Notes under the pieces: model-generated | What the model was told of the DNA's origin: nothing | Database searches by the model: none | The model's input: only the letters and a program-made list of their open reading frames with translations | Made by a program: the position numbers and the translations under genes | NCBI GenBank assembly: GCA_030562195.1 | Contig: JAUJPP010000012.1 | Span: 15,314,001-15,378,000 of the forward strand | DNA from: Nipponacmea schrenckii | Taxonomy: Eukaryota; Mollusca; Gastropoda; Lottiidae | Length of the DNA stretch: 64,000 nucleotides | Direction: 5' to 3' | Shown here: positions 45,680 to 56,667 of the stretch, piece after piece | How the letters are laid out: each line of letters opens with the position of its first letter | Position numbering within the stretch: the stretch's first letter is position 1

Positions 45680-46335
45680 TCAGTCCCTTTGTGCTGTTTT
45701 GTTTCTTTTTCGCTCAAAAATCTGAGATAATCGGTCGCCCTTTAGGAATTTTGTTTGGGACTGACCACCCAGTTTCAGGATTTTTATGGATTTTTGGCAA
45801 CGTGTAGATATGACGTTGGCAAACATTTGAATCCGCGGAAAGGTAGTCAAACTGGGAATCTGAAATATATTTGTTTGATACAAGGAATCGCACAACACAG
45901 CAGTTGCCTTTATCGCTTTTCCGAATAATTATGTTATTATCATTTTTTGACTAATAGCTTTTCTCTCAAAATTTGTCAAATTATTTTTCTCGTTTACCAG
46001 CGGCAAATGAGAACCTCTGAATACATGTTGTCGCAAATTGAAGGTATCCTATTGTCAATCGCGCTATCTGGTGGAGTCAGGCCAGATTTTTCCGTAAATT
46101 TCGTTCGTTTACCGCGGCCAAGCTTTTCGCGAAAGAAATAGTTAAGTTTAAATTAACTTCTTCGATCGACGATAAAATTGGTTCACTTGAGGTTGGTTTT
46201 GCCACAAGTGCAAACGTAAGTCCTCTCGGTCTAAAATGCGAAAATTCTACGAGAGTAAGTTTACGGTGACCAAGGTTAACAACCGTCTGACCTAAACTAC
46301 TTCCCCCGCGATCAGTTTAAATGGGAACCCATTTA
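45680..46335 (-). mobile_element. Penelope-like RT N-terminal region, copy B
   Basis: Same motifs as copy A (LPKIHKNP region near 45790, SDKGSCCVV near 45900). Here the upstream sequence continues into the SGNH-like ORF, so copy B preserves the original order ORF1 then RT. Its plus-strand 64-aa shadow frame is identical in both copies. Confidence 0.65.
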
Positions 46336-47370
46336 GCACAGATACTTCGGGCAGTGGGGGCGTCCAGCCAGACGTGATCCGAGTTTACTTCAACCACTCC
46401 ATTGAATCTCGGAACAGTCGTGGCAAAAGGAGAAGGTTTATTGTAGATGAGATGATGGTATTTTCGAAGGATGTCCGTTTCAACAGGTTCAATACAATTC
46501 AGAGCAGTAGAAATCGATATTTGAGTAGTGAATATGGTGGCATTAGGAAATTTGGTTGTGGCTAAATTGACTAGTTCTAGAATCTGTTTGTATATTGACT
46601 CTCCGTTTTCTTTTCTATTTTTGATGACCACATGGAAAAGTACTTTCTTAGGAATATTGGTAGGGGCTGCTTTACATAAGATATTAAAGATGTTGTTGAT
46701 ATGGGCGCCAGGGAAGGATTCTGCTTGAATATCTTTATCGAACTCAGGGATGCGAGAGATATTGGATGAACCTAAGGTAGTGTTGTCTTCAGGACTTCAG
46801 GTAAGGACCAGTCAGATTTGCAGTTTGCATGGTCATTTCGGCGTGGTTTGTTGATCGGGGTTTCTGGTTTGTTAGTTTCTGAACTTAGTCGGCGATGGGA
46901 TTTAGTAAGGCGCTGAGAGCGTGGCGTCTCAGGATTTGATTTTGAAGTAGAAGGTAGCGCTTTCTGGTAATTTGCAATGGGTGTTCTGGGTGAGATGGGT
47001 TTTGATATAGTATTCAGTCTTTTCGGGGTAGGGACAGCGTAAACGCGTATATTTCTCAAGAATATCTGGTTGTAAACGACGATAAGATTTTTTAGCCCAA
47101 TTGATTGCCTCTGAACTGCTTTAAAGTTTGATCCGAAAAATTGCGTGACCTAATCGAGTTAATTTTTTCCGCAAGCATGGACTCATAGTGAGTAAGTAAA
47201 GCTAATGACACGTCATTTGCCCAACGTTGTTGATGGTTTGAATTGCTGAAAATATATAGTAGAGCTTGAGCTGGTTTTACAAATCGATCTAAATCTTGAA
47301 TTTTAAAAAGGAAACCGCGAGTAGGCTGACCATTGCTTGCCTGATTTGTAATCGTGAAAAGATTGTACAA
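46317..47370 (-). mobile_element. Retroelement ORF1-like protein with SGNH-hydrolase-like domain, broken
   Basis: On the minus strand: a helical N-terminal part (47370-47092, FVKPAQALLYIFSNSNHQQR), a basic/proline linker (47059-46772), then LGSSNISRIPEFDKDIQAES and FPGAHINNIFNILCKAAP. After that come VVIKNRKENGESIYKQILEL, KFPNATIFTTQISIS and a tail with DHVWLDAPTARSICAKW. The (G)SSN.SR start, central N/R block and final D.H..... TA ... W resemble the SGNH-type domain before RT in some invertebrate retroelements. Three frames are used, so it is inactive. The domain assignment is tentative. Confidence 0.45.
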
Positions 47371-47433
47371 ATCATTAGGGATGATACAACATGGTTATGT
47401 TCTTGGAGGAATGGAGATGTTGTTTTTTATTGC

Positions 47434-47455
47434 CCTGGGGTTCTTTTGAACCCCA
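47434..47455 (+). repeat. Left palindromic end of piggyBac-like element
   Basis: CCTGGGGTTCTTTTGAACCCCA: GGGGTTC and GAACCCC form a 7-bp stem around TTTT. The right side has the related hairpin CTGGGGT..ACCCCAG at 49110-49131, in inverse orientation. Confidence 0.5.
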
Positions 47456-47505
47456 AATACAATATATAAAAGTATTACATACAAACACCTTCTTCTCAAT
47501 TCAGT

Positions 47506-49076
47506 ATGTCTAGACAGTGTAAAATAAGTGCAAGCGAAGTCTTACAAAAGATTTTACAGGATGAGAGTGGTAGTGAATCAGAATTTTCTGATTGTGGATC
47601 TGAACAACAATATTATCCACCACCTGATGCTGATTCTGATTCCACTACAAGTGATGCTGAAATGGTAGTAGATATTGATGAGTTTTCTGATAAATCAGGT
47701 GAACCTGAAAACGATGAAGTTTTTGTTGTTAGGCCTAATGATCGTGTAGGAAAGAGTGGCTTAGTATGGAGTTCCGATCCACCAACAATCCACAGGCGTC
47801 AGGCTCAAGACATACTGAAAGAAAAGCAGGGTCCAAAAAGATGTGAATCAGTGATAAGTGTAAGGTCATCGTTTAGTTTATTTATCACAGATAAAATCAT
47901 AATGATTATTGTAAGGTATACTAATCAATATGCACGATCTGTGTATCAAAGCTGGAATGAAATTAATCCTGAACAAGCTAAAGAGAGAAAACCCATTGAT
48001 GATATTGAATGTAGGGCATTTATAGGTCTGCTTCTCCTTGCTGGTGTTTATCGAAGCAATCATGAATCATTGAATGAACTCTGGAGTGAAGAAGCTGGCC
48101 GTCCTGTCTTCTGGGCCACAATGAGCATGAAAAGATTTACAACTAAGATTCTGTCGGTTTGATGATAAGAACACAAGATTGCAGAGAAAGGAGAAAGATA
48201 AGCTTGCGCCGGTATCAGATGTCTGGGCAATGTTCAACCAAACTCTTCATGACCATTACAAACCAGGAGCATTCCTGACAATTAATGAACAGTTGGTACC
48301 CTTTCGTGAACGATGCTCATTTAGGCAGTACATGCAAGCAAAACTGGCTAAATATGGTTTGAAGATTTGGTGGTTATGTGATTCAGCCTCTTTCCACTAC
48401 ATGGTCAAGTATACCTTGGTAAGGCTTCAGATGGTGTTCGAGAAGTAAATCAGGGATCACGTGTGGTGAAAGATTTGATGACTCCATGGCTGAACACAGG
48501 TAGGAATGTAACGACAGACAACTTCTTCACGTCAATACCACTAGCAAATGATCTTACCAACAACACGACAATTATCGGAACCCTTCGAAAAAACAAAAGG
48601 GAATTACCCCCTGAAATGAAACCTAGTACTAAGAGAATACCACAATCTTCAATCTTTGGATTCTCTAATAATCTATCTTTGGTATCTTACGTACCTAAGA
48701 AGGGCAAGGCAGTGAATTTATTATCAACAATGCATCAAGATAAACACATTCCAGAGGATGGCAATCCTGCTAAGAAACCTGGGGTAGTTCTATTTTACAA
48801 CCAAACAAAAGGGGGAGTAGATAATTTAGATAAATTGGTATCAACCTACACATATCGGCGAAAGGTCTTGAGATGGCCAATGGTGATTTCCTTCAATATG
48901 CTAGATGTAGCTGCTGTAGCCGCACTGCTTATATGGATATCGAACTTCCCACAGTGGAAAGCTGGATTGAGGAGCCGAAGACGTGCCTTCCTCCGAGAAT
49001 TAGGAAATGTTCAAGACCTGTTTGTAAAAATCATTTTGCAAAAATAATAATATGTGAAGACTGTGCAGAGAGATAA
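47506..49076 (+). mobile_element. piggyBac-family transposase, nearly complete, frameshifted
   Basis: Three main plus-strand frames cover a whole piggyBac protein. 47506-48162: an acidic N terminus, then YARSVYQSWNEINPEQ and ECRAFIGLLLLAGVY. 48179-48448: LTINEQLVPFRERCSFRQY, KLAKYGLKIWWLCDS. 48463-49047: VTTDNFFTSIPLANDL, GTLRKNKRELPPEM, GGVDNLDKLVSTYTYRRK. A C-terminal zinc motif, KCSRPVCKNHFAKIIICEDC, is in another frame (to 49076). The DDD transposase cuts and pastes DNA at TTAA. Here the first catalytic Asp is Asn (INEQ); the other two are present. Few breaks suggest fairly recent activity. Confidence 0.85.
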
Positions 49077-49109
49077 AATAGTGTTTGACAGAATGTGTTA
49101 GCATTTTCT

Positions 49110-49131
49110 CTGGGGTCCTGAAGTACCCCAG
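49110..49131 (-). repeat. Right palindromic end of piggyBac-like element
   Basis: CTGGGGTCCTGAAGTACCCCAG is itself a 7-bp hairpin and, inverted, resembles the left end (CTGGGGTNCTT..G.ACCCCA). No TTAA flanks it directly; an AGGGTTAA at 49463-49470 could instead be the true border. Confidence 0.4.
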
Positions 49132-49139
49132 GAGAGCAA

Positions 49140-50185
49140 ATTTGAAATTTAGCCACATAATTTTTAGAATATCAAAAGATGTCATATTCATGCAAAGTTT
49201 AGTGAGCACTTTTTGAAATCTTGATCAATTGATAAATAATGAAACAAAGAAGTTGCACTCTGCTCAAAGCATGATAACAAGCCGACCCTTATATAATATA
49301 GCACGTACCACTAATATTGTCATCTTGTAGTTACAAAGGACTATTTGCAACATATGAGAATCTATTTCACATTCCCTTGTTGAAAATTCCAATTAAATAT
49401 TTTTAAACCAAACAAAATACCCCACGTTCTATTCAGTAGTATTTAAATGACGAGCAAGCACAAGGGTTAAAGTGGGCAACCGCTTATTTTATACCGAAAA
49501 CACTGTAATCCTGAAACATGTATTTATCTATGGTCAACCTACAGCTCATTCCCACAGTAGAACAACTTATATTAGCAAAGAGAGTGTCAGATAGGCAAAT
49601 CTACTTTCTGTGTTTGGATGAGTTTAAAAATAAAGCAACATCAAGCTCTCGATTTGAAACACAAATCAACATAATACAAATTTATTTTAGTTCAATAGGG
49701 ACTTGTCTGCAAACAAAGAAAAAAACAATTGCCATTTAATCAATTTGACAAGTGCAAAGTTGTCAAGAAAAAAAAATACAAAGCCATTTTTATGACCTTA
49801 CTTTCAAATGCTGATAGAATTTGATGATGGCACCCTATGCGCTAATGAGGTCATTATACGCCTAAGGCATATTTAACGACATACGACTTGGCTAACCGAT
49901 TTGGTCTATGCCTGAAAATGTATTTAACAGACACCAAATTCAAAGCTATGTAGATTTGTTGGATCTTTATTCAGTCTAAATCAAAAGCAGTTTGAATGAC
50001 GATTTTGACGATTTAATTAGGTATGATGTCATTAATTATCATGGCGGCTAATTTTGCAACCGAGTCTGAAGAGAGTTTGAACGTGGAGTATAACAGTGTC
50101 GTGTACGTTATGAACCCCGACCAAGTTACACGACTCACTTAAGGTAAGGTCAAATGATATATCCAAGCAATCATCTTTATGATGT
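49140..50185. other. No identified gene
   Basis: AT-rich. The frame at 49518-49739 (+) has no domain. A stretch ATTATCATGGCGGCTAATTT near 50035 is promoter-like in wording only. Confidence 0.3.
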
Positions 50186-51195
50186 CAAAGATAGCTTGCC
50201 AGGCAAGGTAACATACACCCACTGGCAGCATTGAATTTTAAAAATAAATTGAGCAATGACTCAAAAACATTCACTTAATGAATATTGAAGTCAAGGGCAA
50301 AAACTAAAAAACTCTTCATGGAAAATCGTCAAATTAAAACTTGACCACCAGCTTATCTATTTCAATACTCATACCAAGTTTCGTCAAATCTATTGAAAAA
50401 TTGTAGCTTATTTTGGACCCACAAATATTTTTGACGCAATTTTACTAAGTCAAGGGCAATAATAAAAAGTAGAAAATTCAAACTTGACTAATGTCTTATC
50501 AATTCTGATGCTTACACCAAGTTCCATCAAAATCCTTTGAAAATTAAAGTTTCTTATTGAAACCACAATAGTTTTGACGCAATTTCACTAAGTCAATGGC
50601 ATTAACATAAAAAAAAAACAGTTTATTGAAAAACTGTCAAATTCAAACTTGACTGAGGTCTAATCAATTCAAAGTTTCATCAAAATCCTCTGAAAATTGG
50701 AGGATTTATTGCATCGAAACTATAATATTGACACGATTTTACTATTTCAAGGGCATTAACTCAAAAACTGTTCATCAAAAACTTTGCCACCTTCGAACTC
50801 GACTGTTGTCTTATTAATTCCAATGCTCACACCAAGTTTCATCAAAATCCATTGAAAATTGTAGCTTCTATTGCACCCACAATAAAATTTCGACGCAATC
50901 TCACTGAGTCAAGGGCAATAACTCAAAAACTGTTCATCGAAAAATCTTCAAATTCGAACTTTACTGTAGTCTTATTAATTCCAATGCTCACACCAACTTT
51001 CATTTAAATCCATCGAAAATTGTAGCTTCTGTTTTGTCTACAACAAATATAGAGGCAGGGGCAATAACTCAAAAACTGTTAATTTAAAAATCGTCCAAAT
51101 CGAACTTGACCGCCGTCTTATCAATTCCAATGCTCATACCAAGTTTCAGTAAAATCCATAGAAAATTGTAGCTTCTATATTGTCTATAGAAAATG
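50186..51195 (-). mobile_element. Helentron-like element with type-B monomers, 5' end missing
   Basis: The left edge on + is GATAGCTTGCCAGGCAAGG, TAACATACACCCACTGGCAGC, the 3' end of the family in minus orientation with the CTTGCCTGGCAAG palindrome. About six diverged ~155-160-bp units follow, marked by ACCAAGTTTCATCAAAATCC. Read on minus they match the 161-bp array at 22.2 kb (GAGTTATTGCCCTTGACT). No TATACGCCCAC 5' end is present near 51190, so the element is truncated. Confidence 0.7.
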
Positions 51196-51452
51196 AAGTT
51201 TAACACAATTGGCCTTTCTTAAGCACTGACCTTAAAGCACTTCGTATTACATGGTAGCTTAGTCAACGTTCTCCCCATAGACATCCTATTCATATCATCA
51301 TATTTATATGATATCTATGGTTCTCTCCTTATATTTTGCATCATCATCTATTTTGAAAATTTGAATAGGCCTAGGTTTCAATGTATAAAAACATGACTGA
51401 AAAAATAGTACCCCCTCCATTAAATATCATATCATATATATATTTTTATAGA

Positions 51453-52024
51453 TCCGAAGTCTATTGATGATATTATCGCAGAGAACAGTCTTGGGGATAC
51501 GGGGTCTAATAAAGAAACGGCTGCTTAGTCCAAAACTCAAACTTCGTTCAGTACCGGTGCATCTAATTGCAGTAGTTCCAGTATCGCTTCTAGTACATGC
51601 ATGTCAAAAGAGGCTACTTTGCATCTTCTTGAAAGGCACAGAAAATATCAAAACCTGTTCAACAAGCCATCTACAAAAAAGAAATCTGTATGTGAAAAAA
51701 TTGCTTCAGACTTGTCTGAATTGGGATACAGCTATACATGAATTCAAAGATTCACAAATGGTAAAATTTATTATTTACACTACCGCAAAGATGAAAGATG
51801 CTAATAATAAAACAGGAAATAGTCCAAAAACATGCCCATATTATGAAGAGCTGGACGAATATATTGGTTGTAGGCCAAATGTGGAACCAATGTGTTTGAT
51901 GCCTAGCATGAAGAAAAGTCAAGCGACTCCAAATATAGCATCAACTTCTGCATCTTCTGCCTCGCCATCGTCTGAACCCATTGCAGTAAATAATTTCCAC
52001 GAACATGATTGGTGGACGTCATAA
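51453..52024 (+). pseudogene. Myb/SANT-like transcription-factor-type gene, frameshifted
   Basis: After a TTTTTATAG acceptor the frame reads DPKSIDDIIAENSLGDTGSN, a stop, then a Ser/Thr-rich part and ATLHLLERHRKYQNLFNKPS and VCEKIASDLSELGYSY. This is the first two helices of a Myb/SANT-like (MADF-like) DNA-binding domain. A frameshift leads to KMKDANNKTGNSPKTCPYYE, ELDEYIGCRPNVEP, the third helix and the conserved tail. It ends at 52024, 57 bases before the convergent TNF-type stop. It may be a solo gene or the second protein of a Harbinger element. Confidence 0.55.
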
Positions 52025-52080
52025 ACTGGATTTTCTTGAAAGACACTTGTCAGGTAGTTTACTTTATTTTTGGACACCAT

Positions 52081-53053
52081 TTAAATCTTGAACAAACCGA
52101 AATAGCTAGATTTTGGATCACGGGCAAGCATGGTGAGATTGGACACTTTGACAAAAATTTCGTCTCCTCGTCTAAGATCAAACACGGCACCTAAATAACT
52201 GGTGTATTCTCCAAAACCATGGTTCGTGCCCGAACATTTGGTGATAGAGTTTTTGATCAATTTTTCTTCGCCACCGTAGGGATATATGATATTGTATCTG
52301 TACAAGTAGTGGGACAAGCTGGGCGATTCGGTGCTAGTGGTGTTATCTCTGGATTGAACGTATCGCTCGAGGAAGGAGACCTGACTGTACACGTAATACA
52401 GACCAGGTACGGATATGACCAGTCTACCATAACGATAGGATACACTAGACGTGAAAGCTAAATCTTGGTCGTAGATCCAGTTGGATACAGAGAACTGTCT
52501 TCCTGAAGCTGGAAAGAGAATAAATACAAAAATTTAATGCTTATAGTCACAAATTTAGATCCATTTTTCCAAAGTCACAAGAGAGTTTTCACTTAAGATA
52601 CTTATTTTCACGCCTTTTTGTTTCAAACACGTGTGCTTCTTAACTTGCCCTATTCATTTTTTTGATATGCATTATTGTATGGAAATCAGGGGCTTACAAC
52701 ATATTGAATAACGTCGTTCATCAGTTGTGTGGGTCTTTCAAAAAAGACCTTTCCATCAAAACGTTTTATAAAGTGGCTATCGCACAAGTCGTTAAAATTA
52801 TATGAACAGCAGCTTTTGAAATAGAAAGTAGAAATGCCATATACACTTCAACAATTCTATAATTATACAACCTACAGATATCTGACTGATATCATTCATG
52901 ATATACATATCAATGATGACATAATTAAATGATCATAATATAAAAACTCACGTTGATTAAGTTCTGGGTTCTGAAGTCCTCCCATTAAATGAGCTGCAGG
53001 GGGATTTTCATCTCGCTCTAAACCAGAAGGATTGCTATAGACGTTTATATTAC
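52081..53053 (-). CDS. TNF-superfamily ligand, last two coding exons
   Basis: Exon 53053-52952 (acceptor TTGCAG, donor GTGAGT, phase 1 on both sides) encodes NINVYSNPSGLERDENPP, then AAHLMGG, the usual opening strand of a TNF homology domain. Exon 52508-52081 encodes 141 residues: FSVSNWIYDQDLAFTSSVSY, LVISVPGLYYVYSQVSF, a short cysteine-containing loop (ITKCSG), LGAVFDLRRGDEIFVKVSN and the terminal YFGLFKI then TAA. YYVYSQ and YFG.FK are strong signatures. The family signals as extracellular trimers through TNF receptors. The upstream exons with stalk and membrane segment were not found; 53544-56190 upstream holds piggyBac sequence. A potential N-glycosylation site NLT is present. Confidence 0.85.
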
Positions 53054-53059
53054 CTGCAA

Positions 53060-53540
53060 TTAGAAACATATGACCATTACTATAAATAAATAATCACTTT
53101 TATCATTACTATAGTAATCAAAAGTAATTATCCGTAAATAGAGTGATATTCAAAAAGACTTTTTATTTTTTAATAAAGTCCAGATTCAAAACTAAATAAT
53201 TTGTTGTATTTCTTAAATTAGAAATTTCATTTATATTTCAAAATGTCGACATAAAAAAAACAATATGTTGCTTATGAAAATGTCTAGTTTTACGCCCTAC
53301 TTTTGTGCATTTTGATTAAAGTGTATATTGTTTAGGAAAACTGTATCTGTGGATAATATTATTGTGGATGTACTCTTCAAAATAATGTAAATATATCAGT
53401 GGTGAGAGGAGATTGCCTGGGTGGTATTGAATTTTTTAAGGTGTCTACGGGTGATTTTTAGATTTTGTTAGTTGTGGTATTTATATTATTTATTATACAT
53501 GTTCTTTTCACTTTGGACGACCTGTGTCATCTTTGATTAT
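53060..53540. other. Intronic sequence upstream of the TNF-domain exons
   Basis: AT-rich, no further TNF-type exon recognised on the minus strand. The remaining exons may be far upstream, beyond the transposon. Confidence 0.35.
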
Positions 53541-53592
53541 TCTTCAAAATTAGTTCCAGCGCCAGAATATGGTTCAGCATGATACAAGTATC
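53541..53592 (-). mobile_element. Short piggyBac transposase fragment
   Basis: About 50 bases match 55235-55286 with a few changes (AGTTCCAGCGCCAGAATA, TTCAGCATGATACAAGTATC). On minus they encode YLYHAEPYSGAGTNFEE, the piece after the first catalytic region. It is isolated, with no frame continuing on either side. Confidence 0.6.
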
Positions 53593-53844
53593 AAGCCCGA
53601 GTTTTTGTTTTATGTCAGAATTGAAACCATCTCGTAAGACATTGACGGACTACCTGGAAACCAACGGCATACCAATCACCATACAGAATATTTTGGCTCC
53701 ACCCACGGACCACTGGTACAAAATAATGGAACTCATCTACCAATGTATTACCACATCTGTTTTAAACAGATAACCTAAGTTTCTTTTAAAATTTATATAA
53801 TCAATTTTCAAAACAAGTTTCATAGCAGAAACAAAAGAGAACAT

Positions 53845-54015
53845 CTTATTTTTTTTTTTTTTTTTTGTGAAAGCTTTTTTTTTTTTTTCTCTTCTTCTCT
53901 CCTTTCTCACGTCTCCTTTTCTTCTTTCTTTTAGGTCTTCAACTCTTCCAAGCACAGACAGATAATCAAACCAAACCAAACCAAACCAAACCAAACCAAC
54001 AACCACCAACAACAA
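53845..54015. repeat. Poly-T/pyrimidine tract and AACCA microsatellite
   Basis: Two long T runs and a TC-rich stretch (53849-53935) are followed by six or seven AACCA units (about 53967-54000) and CAACAACC. The minus-strand 92-aa frame across it is low-complexity translation. Confidence 0.85.
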
Positions 54016-54464
54016 CCACCATGATCATAACGAGTTTTGGAAGAATGTAGAAGACTGAATCACTCACGCCACACTATCCAGGGCCGAGTTTCACCGCCAT
54101 GACATTCGTTCCGACCAGATCGTACGATTTCTCAAACCACCACCAAACCAACAGTTTTCTAAATCATCCAATTGATTCTAAATCCACTACCAACGACCAC
54201 CAAAGTGCAACTACCTAGTTTGCGATATCAGCAATTGCTGGAAGCGAACGTTAACTCGCCATTTACCTACCTTTATGTCAGAAAGAATGAAAAAGGAGAT
54301 GTCGAAGATATTTTCATCGAACTTTGACTTGGTTTCACCAATATCATTTTGAGTTATGACGGGGCAGCAAATGATGCCAATGAGAATAAGCAGATTTGAA
54401 GACGAAATAACAAAAACATTCTGTAGATCAAGGTTTCTCGGTTTTATGATTTTATACAATTATT

Positions 54465-56190
54465 GTGTTTGATAAATCTTAAAGCATTCGATATTCAAAG
54501 GAGTGTTTCATTTAGAGGATTTCAAGGAACACCAACTGCCACATAATCTGCAACAGGAGTAGCGAGTAGGTAGCTTGACAGGCCAGTGATCCTTGCCATC
54601 AAATTTTATTGGTTCTGCTGAAGGACCGCGTAAGACTGATGGACGTCCTTCATATTGTCGAGCTACACCATCTGAATTGTACACTGTCGTCGAAATTGTA
54701 ATAAGGACATGGTCTGATCTTTCAATGACCGATAAATAAGCAAGCCATTTACAACAAATTCACCGATTCCCCCAGAGAAGAATGGCCACCACCATTTCTT
54801 AAATGCGTGTTCTGTGATTGGCAGTGGACCCATCAAAGAGATCAACACCACCCATACAACGATTATAACTGTGTATCAAATCTGGCATAGAATATCAACA
54901 GTTATTTTCTCCTTTCGGCTCCACCATGTTACATTTCTACTTATGTTGTTAAATGAAGAGTTGGTTGCCATGGAAACTACATTGTTGATTTTCCATCTCA
55001 TAAAAACATTTTGACCTTCGCTCACACATTCAGTTGCCCCCCTTTCCATCTTTTTGAATTGGGAGGTGGATTGCGACATCTATCTTGTAGTATCGTTCCG
55101 ATTCCGTTTCGATTTCTGTCATTCGATCCAACAAATTTAAAGATGTGAACCAGATATCAAAAAAGATTCTTGATCCTATTAGAACGTTACACTTTACACC
55201 CAAGACAGCATTTGCTCGAAGACCCAAAGCAGTTTCTTCAAAATCAGTTCCAGCGCCAGAATAAGATTCAGCATGATACAAGTATCCTGACGATGATTTA
55301 ATGGAATTTCTAGCCGAATCGGATGGGTTTACCTCGTATGTACTGTTTGGTGCCATGTTTCCCATAGTATTTTATCATAGTTTCATCAATAAAAAATCTG
55401 ATGTCAAAGGAAAATTTTGAGGAAAACTGAAGTTGAGCTCCCTAAATATTGGTCTGATTTTATAATAAACATCATCATTTATTTTGGTGTAATCTGCTAT
55501 ATGAAGTAATCTGATCAAATTTGTTTCTTCTTATTGCTTCTGATATGAGGTCATTATGAACATCAACATCTTGTGACCAGTACAGTCTTCTGTATGGAAC
55601 TGGATGATATCCCGACAATAATATTACTCCTATAAAACAGAGAAGTTCTTCACTTGTTAGCTGAAAGTTTATTATTCTACCACGTTGACCAGCATAACAT
55701 TTAGATTCTACGAGAATGGTGTTGATCAGGTTTTTTTTGTGAAAAGAAGAAGGAAAGCATCTAGTGGACTTTGAATGAGTGAGTCTAGATACTCCTCTAC
55801 TAATGGACCATAAGCAACTAGAGGTCTCTGTGGAATGTTGTTCGAAACTGGTCTGATTTTGTCCATTTCCTTGCAGGTTCTTGTTTTTGGCTTTTATTTG
55901 GTCTTGGTTCTAAATTTAAATTGTTGTGTTTGTGCTGTACTGATTGGGTGACGACTGTGTCGACTGTTAAAGCTTCAGCATCTAGAATCCGACGAGGCAA
56001 AGGAAACTGTCCTGATGTTTCGTCGTCAGATTTATCTGAATCTTCATCAGTGACTGCATTTCCCTCTATTGGGGGTAAGACTGCAATAGGTATTTCATGC
56101 AATCCCTCAGAATTGAAACCTATCTCATCTTCAGCATCCCCATCAAGTGCTGACAAAACCTCATTGAGATTAAGGCTGAAATAAGAATAA
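54465..56190 (-). mobile_element. piggyBac-family transposase pseudogene (second type)
   Basis: On minus, the N terminus reads SALDGDAEDEIGFNSEGLHE, VLPPIEGNAVTDEDSDKSDD (56156-55818). Then come PLVEEYLDSLIQSPLDAFLL, LLSGYHPVPYRRLYWSQDVD (55810-55530), FIDETMIKYYGKHGTKQYIR (first Asp, near 55400) and GYLYHAESYSGAGTDFEE. Next are FFDIWFTSLNLLDRM (second Asp), YNRCMGGVDLFDGS (third Asp) and FKKWWWPFFSGG with LIYRSL and FRR (54820-54690). A Cys-rich end with DHWPVKLPTRYSCCRLCGS closes it (to about 54465). All three catalytic aspartates survive, but frameshifts and stops are many. It is distinct in sequence from the copy at 47.5 kb. Confidence 0.8.
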
Positions 56191-56625
56191 AATATAAATA
56201 CAAATTACTGACTTCTTCACAAACTGTAAATAGAACCCGGTTCCCACTGGTCACAATTGTTGCCACATAATTATACAGGCTACCAGAAAAAATTATATTT
56301 GCCTTATGTGAGCCAAACTAGTTTCTGGACTTCATGCATATTTCAGACAAAATGTTAATCATTGTTATAAATAAACAAGAAGAAAATTTAAAAATATTTA
56401 CCTTTTCTTGTAGGCCATGGTGGTTTTTCCACGTGTTCCATAGATAGTTTGGTACATATTTTACTCATATGATTTATCGGTTTAATTATTTTTGGCATGG
56501 GTTTATTAAACATAAATTACCATTTATTAAAATATGGTCTATATGAACATATTTTGAAACTTATGCCCGCTTTCAAAACTTGAAATGCGAAAACAAATAT
56601 GGCATCAAATGATTCTATTGGGCAG
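56190..56625. other. Spacer between piggyBac and antistasin-like gene 2
   Basis: No gene recognised. Homology with the first antistasin locus ends near 56625, inside intron 3, so the sequence here does not supply the conserved last exon. Confidence 0.4.
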
Positions 56626-56667
56626 CTTGCAAATCAATTACACAAAAGGTAAAAGTAAAATGCTCAC

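Noticed and set aside
43472..46141. Two identical 64-aa plus-strand ORFs as a conserved gene
   Set aside because: They are identical because the whole 2.5-kb block is duplicated; the minus strand carries the Penelope-like RT motifs there.
54211..55365. Apparent minus-strand multi-exon membrane protein (VVWVVLISLMG, NLLILIGIICC)
   Set aside because: The first hydrophobic stretch is a shifted frame of the piggyBac GGVDLFD region and the KKWWWPFF part is the piggyBac C-terminal domain. The 54211-54459 frame has plausible AG and GTAGGT borders but no partner exon.
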